Assembly (NCBI GenBank): GCA_031277435.1
Contig: JAITMI010000255.1
Coordinates: 1 to 8,768, forward strand
Direction: 5' to 3'
DNA length: 8,768 nucleotides
DNA from: Pseudomonadales bacterium
Lineage (GTDB): Bacteria; Pseudomonadota; Gammaproteobacteria; Pseudomonadales; Pseudohongiellaceae
Numbering within the stretch: the first letter of the stretch is position 1; every line of letters starts with the position of its first letter. This document shows, one piece after another, positions 5,969 to 8,768 of the stretch. A program made the position numbers and the translations under genes. The notes under the pieces were generated by a model that saw nothing but the letters and a program-made list of their open reading frames with translations, was not told where the DNA came from and made no database searches.

Positions 5969-7363
5969 ATGCCTCTCAACCCCGCCCAACTCTTGGTCAT
6001 CGACGATGACCGCGATGTTCTCACCGCGGCCAATCTGCTGCTCAAGCGCCGTTTCAGCCAGGTGCTCACCGAAACACAGCCCGAGCGCATCCCGGCCTTA
6101 TTGCACGAGCGCAACTGGGATCTGATTCTGCTCGACATGAACTTCGCTCTCGGCGCCAGCGATGGCCAGGAAGGACTGTACTGGCTGCAAGAAATCATGC
6201 GTTTGCAGCCGGGCGCGACGGTGATTCTGATGACCGCTTATGGCGCGGTGGAAACCGCGGTCAAGGCGATGAAACTCGGCGCCGCCGATTTCATCCTCAA
6301 GCCCTGGCACAACGAGCGTCTGCTCACCACCATCGGCAACACGCTGCGGCTACGCGCCAGCGAACAGGAACTTGGGCAACTGCAAGCACAGCGGCGCGAA
6401 CTTGGCGGCGGCGGCGGCACGGACATGATCGGCACCGCGCCCGCCATGCAGATGGTGTACCGCTACATCGAACGCGCCGCCCCCACCGACGCCAATGTGC
6501 TGCTGCAAGGCGAAAACGGCACCGGCAAGGAACTGGTGGCGCGAGCGCTGCACCAAGGCTCGCCGCGCGCGCGGGAAGTGTTCGTGAGCGTGGACCTCGG
6601 CTCGATCAACGAAAATTTATTTGAAAGTGAACTGTTCGGTCACAAAAAAGGCGCCTTCACCGGCGCGGCGCAGGATCGCTGCGGGCGCTTGCAAGCGGCG
6701 CACGGCGGCACGCTGTTTCTCGATGAAGTCGCCAATCTTCCCCTGCCCTTGCAAAGCAAACTGCTCAGCGTACTCGAACAGCGCGTGGTATTGCCGGTGG
6801 GCAGCAATACGCCGATGCCGATCGACGTGCGCGTAATCAGCGCCACCAACGCCTCGCTGCCGGCGCTGGTGCGCGAAGGGCTGTTCCGCGAAGATTTGCT
6901 CTACCGCCTCAACACCGTGCAAATCGCGCTGCCGCCTCTGCGCGAGCGCCGTAGCGACATTCCGCTCTTGCTCAAGCACTATCTGGAACACTACTGCAAT
7001 AAATACAAATTCGCGCTGAAACAACTGGACGAAAACCTGCTCGACGCGCTGATGGATTACCGCTGGCCCGGCAACGTGCGCGAGCTGCGCCATGCCGTGG
7101 AACGCGCGGTCATCATGAGCCCAGGAGATAAACTGGAGCTGCATGAGCTCTTGCCCAGCGCCAGCGCGGCGCCAGTGCGCGGCCTTGACGAACCCGCCGC
7201 GCCGCGCAACGCCGAGCCATTAACGCTCGACCTCGACAGCCTGGAGCGCCAAGCCATCATCAACGCGCTGAAACACCACGGCGGCAACGTCAGCCACGCC
7301 GCGCGCAGCCTGGGCCTTACCCGCACCTCGCTGTACCGGCGCATGGAAAAACATGGACTTTAA
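5969..7363 (+). CDS. Sigma-54-dependent response regulator, NtrC family
   Basis: This 464-residue activator has three domains. The receiver (about 5-125) has acidic pocket D12/D13, phospho-acceptor D56 (LILLDMNF), T89 and K111 (KPW). The AAA+ domain (about 152-390) has Walker A GENGTGKE at 181-188, the sigma-54 contact loop GAFTGA at 228-233, Walker B LFLDE at 249-253, and an arginine-finger region FREDLLYRL. A Fis-type helix-turn-helix closes the protein (about 434-464, NVSHAARSLGLTRTSLYRRM). All residues needed for phosphorylation, ATP hydrolysis and sigma-54 remodelling are present. The frame opens with TTG at 5951, but ATG at 5969 directly precedes the receiver and has GGAA 5 nt upstream, so it is preferred. 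It overlaps the kinase gene by 11 nt. The likely target is the divergent exporter operon. Confidence 0.95.
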   Translation: MPLNPAQLLVIDDDRDVLTAANLLLKRRFSQVLTETQPERIPALLHERNWDLILLDMNFALGASDGQEGLYWLQEIMRLQPGATVILMTAYGAVETAVKAMKLGAADFILKPWHNERLLTTIGNTLRLRASEQELGQLQAQRRELGGGGGTDMIGTAPAMQMVYRYIERAAPTDANVLLQGENGTGKELVARALHQGSPRAREVFVSVDLGSINENLFESELFGHKKGAFTGAAQDRCGRLQAAHGGTLFLDEVANLPLPLQSKLLSVLEQRVVLPVGSNTPMPIDVRVISATNASLPALVREGLFREDLLYRLNTVQIALPPLRERRSDIPLLLKHYLEHYCNKYKFALKQLDENLLDALMDYRWPGNVRELRHAVERAVIMSPGDKLELHELLPSASAAPVRGLDEPAAPRNAEPLTLDLDSLERQAIINALKHHGGNVSHAARSLGLTRTSLYRRMEKHGL

Positions 7364-8723
7364 GCTGAAATTGGCCCTGCGGCTGGCGGCGCTATTGGGC
7401 ACTACCTTGCTGCTCGGCTGGGCGGCGCTCGCCACTGGCTATCACGTTACCTTGGTGGCGCTGCTGCTCTTGCTGGTTTTGCAACTGTTGGGGCTTTGGC
7501 GCAGCCTCACCACCACCAACCGCGAGCTTACGCGCTTTCTCACCGCCATCAGCCACAACGATTTCACGCAAAGTTTCAAGCCGGCCAGCGGCGATGGCGG
7601 CTTCCGCGAATTGGGCCTGGCCTTTGAAGCGATCATCGAACGCTTCCGCGAAGCGCGCGGCGACAAGGAACTGCAAGCCGCGTATCTGAGCGCCTTCATC
7701 GAACGCCTGCCCACCGCGGTGCTGGCGCTAGGCGACGATGAACGCATCCTGCACGGCAATCGCGCCCTGCGCGAGCTGTTGCGGCTGCCAGTGGCGCCGC
7801 TGAATCTGACGCAATTGCGCCGGCACCAAAGCGAACTTGCAGAGGCGCTGGTGCAATTACAGCCGGGGCAAACGCTTAACTTACAGGTCAAAAACCAGGG
7901 CGAGACGCGCAATCTCAAACTCGCCTGCACCATTTTGCGCAGCTCTGGCCAGCAGCAAAAATTGATCACGCTGCAAAATATTCAAGAAGAACTCGACGCC
8001 CGCGAACTGCAAGCCTGGCAGAATCTGATCCGCGTCATGGCGCACGAAATCATGAATTCGCTCACCCCGATCACCTCACTGGCCGACACCGCCACGCTAT
8101 GCCTCGACGACAGCCGCGCCCACCGTGCCGCGCAAGAACCGCAACTGCAAGCCTTGCTCGATGACATCGGCAACGCGCTACATACCATCGGCACGCGCAG
8201 CCAGGCGCTGTGGCGTTTCGTGGACAGTTACCGCCGCCTCTCGCGCCTGCCCACGCCGCTACCGCGGCCATTCCGCGTGCGCGACTTGTTCGCGCAAACC
8301 CAGCACCTGGTAAGGCAGCGCCTGGATGGCGTGAATTTCAATATGGACTGCGAACCGCCGGAACTGCAATTGCAGGCGGATCAGGAACAATTGGAACAGG
8401 CGCTGCTCAATCTCCTCAATAACTCCCTCGACGCGCTGCATGAGAACCCCGCGCCGCAAATCACTCTGAGCGCCTGGTTGCAGGCGGGGCGTATTCAACT
8501 GTGCGTTCAAGACAACGGCGGCGGCATGACGCCCGCGCAATTGGAACAGATGTTTGTGCCTTTCTTTACCACCAAACGCGGCGGCAGCGGCATTGGCATG
8601 AGCATGGCGCGCCAGATCGTGCACCTCAACGGCGGCCGCATTGAAGCGCAATCGCAACCGGGCGCCGGTACGCGGATAGTGTTGAGTTTTGAAGAACCGC
8701 GCCTCCTGCGCCATGAGCACTAA
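7353..8723 (+). CDS. Membrane sensor histidine kinase, NtrY-like
   Basis: This 456-residue kinase is the partner of the regulator upstream, with which it shares 11 nt. Two hydrophobic segments (about 8-28 and 32-50) are separated by only a few residues, so there is almost no periplasmic sensor domain. A linker (about 51-105) and a PAS-like domain (about 108-212, FIERLPTAVLALGDDERILHGN) follow. The H-box is HEIMNSLTPI with phospho-acceptor H231, the kind found in NtrY-like kinases. The ATPase domain has N-box LLNLLNNSLDAL (N357 region), G1 DNGGGM at 387-392, F-box FVPFFTTK, G2 GGSGIGMSMA at 410-419, and a final GAGTRI. All catalytic boxes are intact. The stop is TAA at 8721-8723. The remaining 45 bases of the window hold nothing I can identify. 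Confidence 0.95.
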   Translation: MDFKLKLALRLAALLGTTLLLGWAALATGYHVTLVALLLLLVLQLLGLWRSLTTTNRELTRFLTAISHNDFTQSFKPASGDGGFRELGLAFEAIIERFREARGDKELQAAYLSAFIERLPTAVLALGDDERILHGNRALRELLRLPVAPLNLTQLRRHQSELAEALVQLQPGQTLNLQVKNQGETRNLKLACTILRSSGQQQKLITLQNIQEELDARELQAWQNLIRVMAHEIMNSLTPITSLADTATLCLDDSRAHRAAQEPQLQALLDDIGNALHTIGTRSQALWRFVDSYRRLSRLPTPLPRPFRVRDLFAQTQHLVRQRLDGVNFNMDCEPPELQLQADQEQLEQALLNLLNNSLDALHENPAPQITLSAWLQAGRIQLCVQDNGGGMTPAQLEQMFVPFFTTKRGGSGIGMSMARQIVHLNGGRIEAQSQPGAGTRIVLSFEEPRLLRHEH

Positions 8724-8768
8724 TTATTGAACGTCGCGTCAATTCCCGCCTGCGCGCACAGTTGATCC

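Noticed and set aside
5288..5989. 233-residue open frame antisense to vapBC
   Set aside because: It runs opposite two recognisable genes and a structured gap, has no family features and no ribosome site. Such antisense frames are common in GC-rich DNA.
6617..7144. Minus-strand open frame of 175 residues opposite the regulator AAA+ domain
   Set aside because: It is a shadow of the strongly conserved regulator sequence and has no independent features.

Overview
The window looks like chromosomal DNA from a proteobacterium, probably gamma- or betaproteobacterial. The reasons are a GC content that looks by eye to be in the high fifties, a sigma-54 control region with an IHF-type site, and VapBC and TacT-like GNAT families typical of that group. 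No species-specific marker is present, so the lineage stays an inference.

Layout from left to right. (1) Positions 1-285 (+) hold the C-terminal part of a GNAT acetyltransferase resembling TacT-type toxins, cut by the window edge. (2) Positions 293-4918 (-) hold a three-gene efflux operon transcribed right to left: periplasmic adaptor, ABC ATPase, and an 810-residue tandem-FtsX permease. Two hairpin-forming palindromes lie between the ATPase and permease genes. (3) Positions 4919-5204 are a dense regulatory region. Reading back from the adaptor gene it contains a Shine-Dalgarno sequence, a near-consensus sigma-54 promoter, a perfect IHF consensus match, and two GTCCG-N4-CGGAC dyads 21 bp apart. 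A separate 50-bp inverted repeat lies in front of vapB. (4) Positions 5205-5845 (+) hold a vapBC toxin-antitoxin pair with an ATGA overlap. (5) Positions 5969-8723 (+) hold an NtrC-family sigma-54 response regulator overlapping by 11 nt with a short membrane histidine kinase.

The proposed logic is that the kinase (two membrane segments, almost no periplasmic loop, PAS-like linker) phosphorylates the regulator. The regulator binds the tandem dyads, IHF bends the DNA, and sigma-54 RNA polymerase transcribes the adaptor-ATPase-permease exporter. The transported substrate and the signal cannot be read from the sequence. The vapBC pair sits between the two divergent halves of this system and looks like an insertion into it. 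The main find is the complete, readable sigma-54 enhancer/IHF/promoter arrangement, which ties the two-component genes to the exporter.
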